From NCBI RefSeq assembly GCF_029227915.1, contig NC_079885.1, positions 27,965,001 through 28,029,000 on the forward strand: a stretch of DNA of 64,000 nt. Direction: 5' to 3'. A program made the position numbers and the translations under genes. The notes beneath the pieces are model-generated. The model was not told where the DNA came from and did not search any database. It saw only the letters and a program-made list of their open reading frames with translations. This DNA is from Hydractinia symbiolongicarpus. Its lineage: Eukaryota; Cnidaria; Hydrozoa; Anthoathecata; Hydractiniidae. Below are positions 49,495 to 62,046 of the stretch, piece after piece (the stretch's first letter is position 1; each line of letters opens with the position of its first letter).

Positions 49495-49836
49495 ACTGTG
49501 GGACCAATCCTAGCCGTTAGCACGCGCTGAAGAAATAGAAACATTTTCAAAAACTACATTTCATTGATCGGTTCCGTCACGTATTCGTACCAACAAGTAC
49601 TTAGTGATTTTTTTCCGATATTACTAAGTTGTATTGCTTTTGACAGTGAAACGATTGCCTGTGGGACTTAATTGAAGTGATTCTGGACTGTGACCTTATG
49701 AATGTGATAGATGAGCCAATTGGATTCCAAGGAATAACATTCTTCTTAATTTGACATGATTGCTGCAATTCAGCGATTACACTCGGCCCAATGGTAGCGC
49801 TTCACTTAAAAAATTAGATAAAATAAGTCATTTTTT
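49495..49836 (+). repeat. Truncated 342-bp monomer m134
   Basis: After CATTTCATTGA the unit jumps directly to TCGGTTCCGTCACG, missing about 30-32 bp that in other monomers hold the AACGG...CCG region. The same junction recurs at 52511, 56576 and 59528, so a single deletion event was later copied. Confidence 0.92.
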
Positions 49837-52442
49837 ACTGTGGGACCAATTCTAGCTGTTTGCGCGCGCTGAAGAAATAGAGACAGTTTCAAATACTACA
49901 TTTCATTGACTTTCTAAAGGTATCAGTCCGTTTCAACTACAACGGTTACGTCACATATCCGTACCAACATGTATTTAGTGATTTTTTTCCGATATTACTA
50001 AGTTGCATTGCTTTTGACAGTGAAACGATTGACTGTGGGACTTAATTGAAGTGATTCTGGACTGTGACTTTATAAATGTGATAAGTGAGACAATTGGACC
50101 CAAGGAATAACATTCTTCTTAATTTGACATGATTGCTGGAATTTACCGATTCGCTGGGCGCTGTGGTAGCGTTTTATTTAAAAGGTTAGATAAATAAGTC
50201 ATTTTCTATTGTGGGACCAAACCTAGGCGTGAGCGCGCGTTGAAGAAATAGAAACACTTTCACAAACTACATTTCATTGACTTTCTAACGGTGTCAATCC
50301 GTTTGAGTTACAACAGTTGCGTCACATGTTCGTATCAACATGTATTTAGTGATTTGTTTCCGATATTACTAAGTTGTATCGCTTTTAACAGTGAAACGAT
50401 TGACTGTGGGACTTAATTGAAGTGATTCTGGACTGTGACCTTATAAATGTGATAAGTGAGACAATTGCACCCAAGAAATAACATTCTTCTTAATTTGACA
50501 TGATTGCCGGAACTCAGCAATTACACTGGGCGTTGTGGTAGCACTTCATTTAAAAATTTAGATAAATAAGTCATTTCTTACTGTGGGACCAATCCTAGCC
50601 GTTATCGCGCGCTAAAGAAATAGAGACAGTTTTAAAAACTACATTTCAATGACTTTCTAACGGTATCAATCCGCTTGAGTTACAACGGTTGCGTCACATA
50701 TTCGTACCAACATGTATTTAGTGATTTTTTTCCGATATTACTAAGTTGCATCGCTTTTAACAGTGAAACGATTGACTCTGGGACTTAATTGAAGTAACTT
50801 TGGACTGTGACCTTATAAATGTGATAAGTGAGCGAAATGGCCACCAAGAAATAACATTCTTCTTAATTTGACATGATTGCCGGAACGCAGCGATTACACT
50901 GGTCGCTGTTTGGAGCGCTTCATTTAAAAATTTAGATAAATATGTCTTTTTTTACTGTGGGACCAATCCTGGCCGGTAGCGCTTTAAAGAAATAGAAGCA
51001 GTTTCAAAAACTACATTTCATTGACTTTCTAACGGTGTCAATCCGCTTAAGTTACATCTGTTGCGTCACGTATTCGTACCAACATGTACTTAGTGACTTT
51101 TTTCCGATAATACTAAGTTGTATTGCTTTTGACAGTTAAACGATTGACTGCGGGACTTAAATGAAGTGATTCTGTACTGTGACCTTATAAATGTGATAAA
51201 TGAGCCAATTAGACTCCATGGAATAACATTCGTCTTAATTTGACATGATTGCTGGAATTCAGCGATTACACTCGGCCCTATGGTAGCCTTTCACTTAAAA
51301 ATTTATATAAAATAATTCATTTTTTACTGTGGGACCAATCCTGGCCGTTAGCACGCGCTGAATAAAGAGGAACAGTTTCAAAGACTACATTTCATTGACT
51401 TTCTGGCAGTATAAATCCTTTTGAGTTACAACTGTTGCGTCACATATTCGTACCAACATGTATTTAGCGGTAGTATTCGAATATTACTAGGTTGCATTGC
51501 TTTTAACAGTGAAACGATTGACTGTGGTACTTAATTGAACTGATTTTCGACTGTGACTTTCTAAATGTGATAAGTGAGGCAATTGGACCAAAGAAATAAC
51601 ATTTTTCTTAATTTGACATGATTGCCGGAACTCAGCGATTACACTGGTCACTGTTTGGGGCGCTTCATTTAAAAATTTTGATAAATAAGTCTTTTTTTAC
51701 TTTGGGACCAATCCTGGTCGGTAGCGCCCGTTGAAGAAATAGAGGCAGTTTCAAAAACTACATTTCAATGACTTTCTAACGGTATCAGTCCGTTTGAGTT
51801 ACAGCGGTTGCGTCACATATTCGTACCAACATGTATTTAGTGATATCTTTCTGGTATTACTAAGTTGTATCGCTTTTAACAGTGAAACGATTGACTCTGG
51901 GACTTAATTGAAGTAACTTTGGACTGTGACCTTATAAATGTGATAAGTGAGCGAAATGGACACCAAGAAATAACATTCTTCTTAATTTGACATGATTGCC
52001 GGAACTCAGCGGTTACACTGGTCGCTGTTTGGAGCGCTTCATTTAAAAATTTAGATAAATAAGTCTTTTTTTACTGTGGGACCAATCTTGGCCGGTAGCG
52101 CTTTGAAGAAATAGAAGCAGTTTCAAAAACTACATTTCAATGACTTTCTAATGGCATCAGTCCGTTTGAGTTACAACAGTTGCGTCACATATTCGTACCA
52201 ACATGTATTAAGTGATATTTTTCTGGTAATACTAGGTTGTATCGCTTTTAACAGTGAAACGATTGACTGTGGGACTTAATTGAACTGATTTTGGACTGTG
52301 ACTTTATAAATGTGATAAGTGAGACAATTGGACCCAAGAAATAACATTCTTCTTAATTTGACATGATTGCTGGAATTTACCGATTTCACTGGGCGCTGTG
52401 GTAGCGCTTTATATAAAAGTTTAGATAAATAAGTCATTTTGT
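49495..52442 (+). repeat. 8-mer HOR copy 1, monomers m134-m141 (2948 bp)
   Basis: Monomers start at 49495, 49837, 50208, 50580, 50954, 51326, 51699 and 52073. The block opens with the 342-bp truncated monomer. Every start recurs at exactly +2948 bp, and the portions I compared are nearly base-identical. Differences seen include GGACCAATTCTAGC against TTCTAAC near 49850/52801, and CAGCGG against CAGCGA near 52008/54956. Confidence 0.9.
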
Positions 52443-52784
52443 ACTGTGGGACCAATCCTAGCCGTTAGCACGCGCTGAAGAAATAGAAACATTTTCAAAA
52501 ACTACATTTCATTGATCGGTTCCGTCACGTATTCGTACCAACAAGTACTTAGTGATTTTTTTCCGATATTACTAAGTTGTATTGCTTTTGACAGTGAAAC
52601 GATTGCCTGTGGGACTTAATTGAAGTGATTCTGGACTGTGACCTTATGAATGTGATAGATGAGCCAATTGGATTCCAAGGAATAACATTCTTCTTAATTT
52701 GACATGATTGCTGCAATTCAGCGATTACACTCGGCCCAATGGTAGCGCTTCACTTAAAAAATTAGATAAAATAAGTCATTTTTT
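52443..52784 (+). repeat. Truncated 342-bp monomer m142
   Basis: It reads the same as m134 over the portion compared, including the ATTGATCGGTTCCG deletion junction at 52511, 2948 bp further on. Confidence 0.92.
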
Positions 52785-55390
52785 ACTGTGGGACCAATTC
52801 TAACTGTTTGCGCGCGCTGAAGAAATAGAGACAGTTTCAAATACTACATTTCATTGACTTTCTAAAGGTATCAGTCCGTTTCAACTACAACGGTTACGTC
52901 ACATATCCGTACCAACATGTATTTAGTGATTTTTTTCCGATATTACTAAGTTGCATTGCTTTTGACAGTGAAACGATTGACTGTGGGACTTAATTGAAGT
53001 GATTCTGGACTGTGACTTTATAAATGTGATAAGTGAGACAATTGGACCCAAGGAATAACATTCTTCTTAATTTGACATGATTGCTGGAATTTACCGATTC
53101 GCTGGGCGCTGTGGTAGCGTTTTATTTAAAAGGTTAGATAAATAAGTCATTTTCTATTGTGGGACCAAACCTAGGCGTGAGCGCGCGTTGAAGAAATAGA
53201 AACACTTTCACAAACTACATTTCATTGACTTTCTAACGGTGTCAATCCGTTTGAGTTACAACAGTTGCGTCACATGTTCGTATCAACATGTATTTAGTGA
53301 TTTGTTTCCGATATTACTAAGTTGTATCGCTTTTAACAGTGAAACGATTGACTGTGGGACTTAATTGAAGTGATTCTGGACTGTGACCTTATAAATGTGA
53401 TAAGTGAGACAATTGCACCCAAGAAATAACATTCTTCTTAATTTGACATGATTGCCGGAACTCAGCAATTACACTGGGCGTTGTGGTAGCACTTCATTTA
53501 AAAATTTAGATAAATAAGTCATTTCTTACTGTGGGACCAATCCTAGCCGTTATCGCGCGCTAAAGAAATAGAGACAGTTTTAAAAACTACATTTCAATGA
53601 CTTTCTAACGGTATCAATCCGCTTGAGTTACAACGGTTGCGTCACATATTCGTACCAACATGTATTTAGTGATTTTTTTCCGATATTACTAAGTTGCATC
53701 GCTTTTAACAGTGAAACGATTGACTCTGGGACTTAATTGAAGTAACTTTGGACTGTGACCTTATAAATGTGATAAGTGAGCGAAATGGCCACCAAGAAAT
53801 AACATTCTTCTTAATTTGACATGATTGCCGGAACGCAGCGATTACACTGGTCGCTGTTTGGAGCGCTTCATTTAAAAATTTAGATAAATATGTCTTTTTT
53901 TACTGTGGGACCAATCCTGGCCGGTAGCGCTTTAAAGAAATAGAAGCAGTTTCAAAAACTACATTTCATTGACTTTCTAACGGTGTCAATCCGCTTAAGT
54001 TACATCTGTTGCGTCACGTATTCGTACCAACATGTACTTAGTGACTTTTTTCCGATAATACTAAGTTGTATTGCTTTTGACAGTTAAACGATTGACTGCG
54101 GGACTTAAATGAAGTGATTCTGTACTGTGACCTTATAAATGTGATAAATGAGCCAATTAGACTCCATGGAATAACATTCGTCTTAATTTGACATGATTGC
54201 TGGAATTCAGCGATTACACTCGGCCCTATGGTAGCCTTTCACTTAAAAATTTATATAAAATAATTCATTTTTTACTGTGGGACCAATCCTGGCCGTTAGC
54301 ACGCGCTGAATAAAGAGGAACAGTTTCAAAGACTACATTTCATTGACTTTCTGGCAGTATAAATCCTTTTGAGTTACAACTGTTGCGTCACATATTCGTA
54401 CCAACATGTATTTAGCGGTAGTATTCGAATATTACTAGGTTGCATTGCTTTTAACAGTGAAACGATTGACTGTGGTACTTAATTGAACTGATTTTCGACT
54501 GTGACTTTCTAAATGTGATAAGTGAGGCAATTGGACCAAAGAAATAACATTTTTCTTAATTTGACATGATTGCCGGAACTCAGCGATTACACTGGTCACT
54601 GTTTGGGGCGCTTCATTTAAAAATTTTGATAAATAAGTCTTTTTTTACTTTGGGACCAATCCTGGTCGGTAGCGCCCGTTGAAGAAATAGAGGCAGTTTC
54701 AAAAACTACATTTCAATGACTTTCTAACGGTATCAGTCCGTTTGAGTTACAGCGGTTGCGTCACATATTCGTACCAACATGTATTTAGTGATATCTTTCT
54801 GGTATTACTAAGTTGTATCGCTTTTAACAGTGAAACGATTGACTCTGGGACTTAATTGAAGTAACTTTGGACTGTGACCTTATAAATGTGATAAGTGAGC
54901 GAAATGGACACCAAGAAATAACATTCTTCTTAATTTGACATGATTGCCGGAACTCAGCGATTACACTGGTCGCTGTTTGGAGCGCTTCATTTAAAAATTT
55001 AGATAAATAAGTCTTTTTTTACTGTGGGACCAATCTTGGCCGGTAGCGCTTTGAAGAAATAGAAGCAGTTTCAAAAACTACATTTCAATGACTTTCTAAT
55101 GGCATCAGTCCGTTTGAGTTACAACAGTTGCGTCACATATTCGTACCAACATGTATTAAGTGATATTTTTCTGGTAATACTAGGTTGTATCGCTTTTAAC
55201 AGTGAAACGATTGACTGTGGGACTTAATTGAACTGATTTTGGACTGTGACTTTATAAATGTGATAAGTGAGACAATTGGACCCAAGAAATAACATTCTTC
55301 TTAATTTGACATGATTGCTGGAATTTACCGATTTCACTGGGCGCTGTGGTAGCGCTTTATATAAAAGTTTAGATAAATAAGTCATTTTGT
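52443..55390 (+). repeat. 8-mer HOR copy 2, monomers m142-m149 (2948 bp)
   Basis: Monomers start at 52443, 52785, 53156, 53528, 53902, 54274, 54647 and 55021. This is a near-identical copy of the preceding 2948 bp, including the truncated first monomer, the TATGTC variant (53890) and the AATAATTCATT variant (54262). The match ends about 60-70 bp into m150. Confidence 0.9.
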
Positions 55391-55763
55391 ACTGTGGGAC
55401 CAATCCTAGCCGTTAGCACGCGCTGAAGAAATAGAAACATTTTCAAAAACTACATTTCATTGACTTTCTAACGGTGTCAATCCGCTTAAGTTACATCTGT
55501 TGCGTCACGTATTCGTACCAACATGTACTTAGTGATTTTTTTCCGATGTTACTAAGTTGTAATGCTTTTGACAGTGAAACCGTTGACTGCGGGACTTAAT
55601 TGAAGTGATTCTGTACTGTGACTTACTAAATGTGATAAGTGAGACAATTGGACCAAAGAAATAACATTTTTCTTAATTTGATATGATTGCCGGAACTCAG
55701 CAATTACACTGGTCGCTGTTTGGGGCACTTCATTTAAAAATTTAGATAAATAAGTCTTTTTTT
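55391..55763 (+). repeat. Chimeric full-length monomer m150
   Basis: Its first ~70 bp (GTTAGCACGCGCTG, GAAACATTTTC) match the truncated monomers at 49495 and 52443. Instead of their deletion it continues with the CTTTCTAACGGTGTCAATCC and CTTAAGTTACATCTG form of m124/m138/m146. It is either the undeleted ancestor of the truncated type or a crossover product. It sits exactly where the third 2948-bp copy would have begun. Confidence 0.82.
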
Positions 55764-57223
55764 ACTTTGGGACGAATCCTGGCCGGTAGCGCCCGTTTGA
55801 GAAATAGAGGCAGTTTCAAAAACTACATTTCAATGAGTTTCTAACGGTATCAGTCCGTTTGAGTTACAGCGGTTGCGTCACATATTCGTACCAACATGTA
55901 TTTAGTGATATCTTTCTGGTATTACTAGGTTGTATCGCGTTTAACAGTGAAACGATTGACTGTGGGTCTTAATTGAACTGATTTTGGACTGTGACCTTAT
56001 AAATTTGATAAGTGAGACAATTGCACCCAAGAAATAACATTCTTCTTAATTTGACATGATTGCTGGAATTTACCGATTTCACTGGGCGCTGTGGTAGTAC
56101 TTCATTTTAAAGTTTAGATAAATAAGTCATTTCTTACTGTGGAACCAACCCTGGCCGTTAGCGCGCGTTGAAGAAATAGAGGCAGTTTCAAAAACTACAT
56201 TTCAATGACTTTCTAACGGTATCAGTCCGTTTGAGTTACAACGGTTGCGTCACATATTCGTACCAACATGTATTAAGTGATATTTTTCTGGTAATACTAG
56301 GCTGCATCGCTTTTAACAGTGAAACGATTGACTGTGGGACTTAATTGAACTGATTTTGGACTGTGACTTTATAAATGTGATAAGTGAGACAATTGGACCA
56401 AACAAATAACATTCTTCTTAATTTGACATGATTGCTGGAATTTATCGATTTCACTGGGCGCTGTGGTAGCGCTTTATATAAAAGTTTAGATAAATAAGTC
56501 ATTTTGTACTGTGGGACCAATCCTAGCCGTTAGCACGCGCTGAAGAAATAGAAACATTTTCAAAAACTACATTTCATTGATCGGTTCCGTCACGTATTCG
56601 TACCAACAAGTACTTAGTGATTTTTTTCCGATATTACTAAGTTGTATTGCTTTTGACAGTGAAACGATTGCCTGTGGGACTTAATTGAAGTGATTCTGGA
56701 CTGTGACCTTATGAATGTGATAGATGAGCCAATTGGATTCCAAGGAATAACATTCTTCTTAATTTGACATGATTGCTGCAATTCAGCGATTACACTCGGC
56801 CCAATGGTAGCGCTTCACTTAAAAAATTAGATAAAATAAGTCATTTTTTACTGTGGGACCAATTCTAGCTGTTTGCGCGCGCTGAAGAAATAGAGACAGT
56901 TTCAAATACTACATTTCATTGACTTTCTAAAGGTATCAGTCCGTTTCAACTACAACGGTTACGTCACATATCCGTACCAACATGTATTTAGTGATTTTTT
57001 TCCGATATTACTAAGTTGCATTGCTTTTGACAGTGAAACGATTGACTGTGGGACTTAATTGAAGTGATTCTGGACTGTGATCTTATAAATGTGATAAATG
57101 AGCCAATTGGATTCCAAGGAATAACATTCTTCCTAATTTGACATGATTGCTGCAATTCAGCGATTACACTCGGCCCAATGGTAGGGCTTCACTTAAAAAT
57201 TTAGATAAAATAAGTCATTTTTT
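55764..57223 (+). repeat. Monomers m151-m154, repeat of m132-m135
   Basis: Monomers start at 55764, 56136, 56508 and 56850. All four lie exactly 7013 bp after m132-m135 (48751, 49123, 49495, 49837), including the truncated unit m153. m133 and m152 differ in the first box (CCCTCTCCGTTAGCTCGCG against CCCTGGCCGTTAGCGCGCG). Confidence 0.87.
56508..56849 (+). repeat. Truncated 342-bp monomer m153
   Basis: It has the ATTGATCGGTTCCG deletion junction at 56576, 7013 bp after m134 and 4065 bp after m142. Confidence 0.92.
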
Positions 57224-58725
57224 ACTGTGGGACCAATCCTAGCCGTTAGCGCGCGCTGAAGAAATAGAGACAGTTTCAAATACTACATTTCATTGACTTT
57301 CTAAAGGTATCAGTCCGTTTCAACTACAACGGTTACGTCACATATTCGTACCAACATGTATTTAGTGATTTTTTTCCGATATTACTAAGTTGTATTGCTT
57401 TTGACAGTGAAACGATTGCCTGTGGGACTTAATTGAAGTGATTCTGGACTGTGACTTACTAAATGTGATAAGTGAGACAATTGGACCAAAGAAATAACAT
57501 TTTTCTTAATTTGACATGATTGCCGGAACTCAGCGATTACACTGGTCACTGTTTGGGGCGCTTCATTTAAAAATTTTGATAAATAAGTCTTTTTTTACTT
57601 TGGGACCAATCCTGGTCGGTAGCGCCCGTTGAAGAAATAGAGGCAGTTTCAAAAACTACATTTCAATGACTTTCTAACGGTATCAGTCCGTTTGAGTTAC
57701 AGCGGTTGCGTCACATATTCGTACCAACATGTATTTAGTGATATCTTTCTGGTATTACTAAGTTGTATCGCTTTTAACAGTGAAACGATTGACTCTGGGA
57801 CTTTATTGAAGTAACTTTGGACTGTGACCTTATAAATGTGATAAGTGAGCGAAATGGACACCAAGAAATAACATTCTTCTTAATTTGACATGATTGCCGG
57901 AACTCAGCGATCACACTGGTCGCTGTTTGGAGCGCTTCATTTAAAAATTTAGATAAATAAGTCTTTTTTTACTGTGGGACCAATCTTGGCCGGTAGCGCT
58001 TTGAAGAAATAGAAGCAGTTTCAAAAACTACATTTCATTGACTTTCTAAAGGTATCAGTCCGTTTCAACTACAACGGTTACGTCACATATTCGTACCAAC
58101 ATGTATTTAGTGATTTTTTTCCGATATTACTAAGTTGTATTGCTTTTGACAGTGAAACGATTGCCTGTGGGACTTAATTGAAGTGATTCTGGACTGTGAC
58201 TTACTAAATGTGATAAGTGAGACAATTGGACCAAAGAAATAACATTTTTCTTAATTTGACATGATTGCCGGAACTCAGCGATTACACTGGTCACTGTTTG
58301 GGGCGCTTCAATTAAAAATTTTGATAAATAAGTCTTTTTTTACTTTGGGACCAATCCTGGTCGGTAGCGCCCGTTGAAGAAATAGAGGCAGTTTCAAAAA
58401 CTACATTTCAATGACTTTCTAACGGTATCAGTCCGTTTGAGTTACAGCGGTTGCGTCACATATTCGTACCAACATGTATTTAGTGATATCTTTCTGGTAT
58501 TACTAAGTTGTATCGCTTTTAACAGTGAAACGATTGACTCTGGGACTTAATTGAAGTAACTTTGGACTGTGACCTTATAAATGTGATAAGTGAGCGAAAT
58601 GGACACCAAGAAATAACATTCTTCTTAATTTGACATGATTGCCGGAACTCAGCGATTACACTGTTCGCTGTTTGGGGCACTTCATTTAAAAATTTAGATA
58701 AATAAGTCTTTTTTTACTTTGGGAC
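57224..58725 (+). repeat. Dimer-like repeat, monomers m155-m158 (745-747 bp)
   Basis: m155 (57224) and m156 (57597) are followed by m157 (57971) and m158 (58342) at 747 and 745 bp. m157 begins like m149 (CCAATCTTGGCCGG) but from CATTTCATTGACTTTCTAAAGG onward follows m155, so it is a chimera. m156 and m158 share TTTGGGACCAATCCTGGTCGG. Confidence 0.83.
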
Positions 58726-60175
58726 GAATCCTGGCCGGTAGCGCCCGTTTGAGAAATAGAGGCAGTTTCAAAAACTACATTTCAATGAGTTTCTAACGGT
58801 ATCAGTCCGTTTGAGTTACAGCGGTTGCGTCACATATTCGTACCAACATGTATTTAGTGATATCTTTCTGGTATTACTAGGTTGTATCGCGTTTAACAGT
58901 GAAACGATTGACTGTGAGTCTTAATTGAACTGATTTTTGACTGTGACCTTATAAATTTGATAAGTGAGACAATTGCACCCAAGAAATAACATTCTTCTTA
59001 ATTTGACATGATTGCTGGAATTTACCGATTTCACTGGGCGCTGTGGTAGTACTTCATTTTAAAGTTTAGATAAATAAGTCATTTCTTACTGTGGAACCAA
59101 CCCTGGCCGTTAGCGCGCGTTGAAGAAATAGAGGCAGTTTCAAAAACTACATTTCAATGACTTTCTAACGGTATCAGTCCGTTTGAGTTACAACGGTTGC
59201 GTCACATATTCGTACCAACATGTATTAAGTGATATTTTTCTGGTAATACTAGGCTGCATCGCTTTTAACAGTGAAACGATTGACTGTGGGACTTAATTGA
59301 ACTGATTTTGGACTGTGACTTTATAAATGTGATAAGTGAGACAATTGGACCCAACAAATAACATTCTTCTTATTTTGACATGATTGCTGGAATTTATCGA
59401 TTTCACTGGGCGCTGTGGTAGCGCTTTATATAAAAGTTTAGATAAATAAGTCATTTTGTACTGTGGGACCAATCCTAGCCGTTAGCACGCGCTGAAGAAA
59501 TAGAAACATTTTCAAAAACTACATTTCATTGATCGGTTCCGTCACGTATTCGTACCAACAAGTACTTAGTGATTTTTTTCCGATATTACTAAGTTGTATT
59601 GCTTTTGACAGTGAAACGATTGCCTGTGGGACTTAATTGAAGTGATTCTGGACTGTGACCTTATGAATGTGATAGATGAGCCAATTGGATTCCAAGGAAT
59701 AACATTCTTCTTAATTTGACATGATTGCTGCAATTCAGCGATTACACTCGGCCCAATGGTAGCACTTCACTTAAAAAATTAGATAAAATAAGTCATTTTT
59801 TACTGTGGGACCAATTCTAGCTGTTTGCGCGCGCTGAAGAAATAGAGACAGTTTCAAATACTACATTTCATTGACTTTCTAAAGGTATCAGTCCGTTTCA
59901 ACTACAACGGTTACGTCACATATCCGTACCAACATGTATTTAGTGATTTTTTTCCGATATTACTAAGTTGCATTGCTTTTGACAGTGAAACGATTGACTG
60001 TGGGACTTAATTGAAGTGATTCTGGACTGTGATCTTATAAATGTGATAAATGAGCCAATTGGATTCCAAGGAATAACATTCTTCCTAATTTGACATGATT
60101 GCTGCAATTCAGCGATTACACTCGGCCCAATGGTAGGGCTTCACTTAAAAATTTAGATAAAATAAGTCATTTTTT
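58726..60175 (+). repeat. Monomers m159-m162, third copy of m132-m135
   Basis: Monomers start at 58726, 59088, 59460 and 59802. m160-m162 lie exactly 2952 bp after m152-m154, and m163 follows at the same offset from m155. The truncated 342-bp unit is m161. Small private changes (ACTGTGAGTCTTAATTG near 58916, TGATTTTTGAC near 58931) show the copies have begun to diverge. Confidence 0.87.
59460..59801 (+). repeat. Truncated 342-bp monomer m161
   Basis: This is the fourth copy of the ATTGATCGGTTCCG deletion junction (59528), 2952 bp after m153. Confidence 0.92.
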
Positions 60176-62046
60176 ACTGTGGGACCAATCCTAGCCGTTA
60201 GCGCGCGCTGAAGAAATAGAGACAGTTTCAAATACTACATTTCATTGACTTTCTAAAGGTATCAGTCCGTTTCAACTACAACGGTTACGTCACATATTCG
60301 TACCAACATGTATTTAGTGATTTTTTTCCGATATTACTAAGTTGTATTGCTTTTGACAGTGAAACGATTGCCTGTGGGACTTAATTGAAGTGATTCTGGA
60401 CTGTGACCTTATTAATGGGATAGATGAGCCAATTGGATTCCAAGGAATAACATTCTTCTTAATTTGACATGATTTCTGGAATTTAGCGATTACACTCGGC
60501 CCAATGGTCGCGCTTCACTTAAAAATTCAGATAAAATAAGTCATTTTTTATTGTGGCACCAATCCTAGCCGTTAGCGCGCGCTGAAGAATTAGAGACAGT
60601 TTCAAATACTACATTTCATTGACTTTCTAAAGGTATCAATCCGTTTCAACTACAACGGTTACGTCACATATCCGTACCAACATGTACTTAGTGATATTTT
60701 TCCGATATTACTAAGTTGCATTGCTTTTTACAGTGAAACGATTGCCTGTGGGACTTAATTGAAGTGATTCTGGACTGTGACCTTATAAATGTAATAGATG
60801 AGACAATTGGATTACAAGGAATAACATTCTTCATAATTTGACATGATTTCTGGAATTCAGCGATTACACTCGGCCCTATGGTAGCGCTTCACTTAAACAT
60901 TTATATGAAATAAGTCATTTTTTTACTGTGGGACCAATCCTAGCCGTTAGCGGGCGCTGAAGAAATAGAAACAGTTTTAAAAACTACATTTCAATGACTT
61001 TCTAACGGTATAAATCCGTTTGAGTTACAACGGTTGCGTCACATATTCGTACCAACATGTATTTAGCGATAGTATTCGGATATTACTAGGATGTATCGCT
61101 TTTAACAGTAAAACGATGGACTGTGGGACTTAATTGAACTTATTTTGGACTGTGACCTTATAAATGTGATAAGTGAGACAATTGGATTCCAAGGAATAAC
61201 ATTCTTCTTAATTTGACATGATTGCTGCAATTCAGCGATTACACTCGGCCCAATGGTAACGCTTCACTTAAAAATTTAGATAAAATAAGTCATTTTTTAC
61301 TGTGGGACCAATCCTAGCCGTTAGCGCGCGCTGAAGAAATAGAGACAGTTTCAAATACTACATTTCATTGACTTTCTAAAGGTATCAGTCCGTTTCAACT
61401 ACAACGGTTACGTCACATATTTGTACCAACATGTATTTAGTGATTTTTTTCCGATATTACTAAGTTGTATTGCTTTTGACAGTGAAACAATTGCCTGTGG
61501 GACTTAATTGAAGTGATTCTGGACTGTGACCTTATTAATGTGATAGATGAGCCAATTGGATTCCAAGGAATAACATTCGTCTTAATTTGACATGATTTCA
61601 GGAATTCAGCGATTACACTCGGCCCTATGGTAGCGCTTCACTTAAAAACTTATATAAAATAAGTCATTTTTTTACGGTGGGGCCAATCCTAGCCGTTAGT
61701 GCGCGCTGAAAAATAGAGAAAGTTTCAAATACTACATTTCATTGACTTTCTAGCGGTATCAGTCCGTTTCAACTACAACGGTTACGTCACATATTCGTAC
61801 CAACATGTATTTAGTGATTTTTTTCCGATATTACTAAGTTGCATTGCTTTTGACAGTGAAACGATTGACTGTGGGACTTAATTGAAGTGATTCTGGACTG
61901 TGATCTTATAAATGTGATAAATGAGCCAATTGGATTCCAAGGAATAACATTCTTCCTAATTTGACATGATTGCTGCAATTCAGCGATTACACTCGGCCCA
62001 ATGGTAGGGCTTCACTTAAAAATTTAGATAAAATAAGTCATTTTTT
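60176..62046 (+). repeat. 5-mer HOR copy 1, monomers m163-m167 (1871 bp)
   Basis: Monomers start at 60176, 60550, 60925, 61299 and 61674. All five recur at exactly +1871 bp. Markers: GTGGGACCAATCC (m163), ATTGTGGCACC (m164), AGCGGGCGCTG (m165), ATGGTAACGCTTCAC at the end of m165 and GCGCGCTGAAAAATAGAG (m167). Confidence 0.92.
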
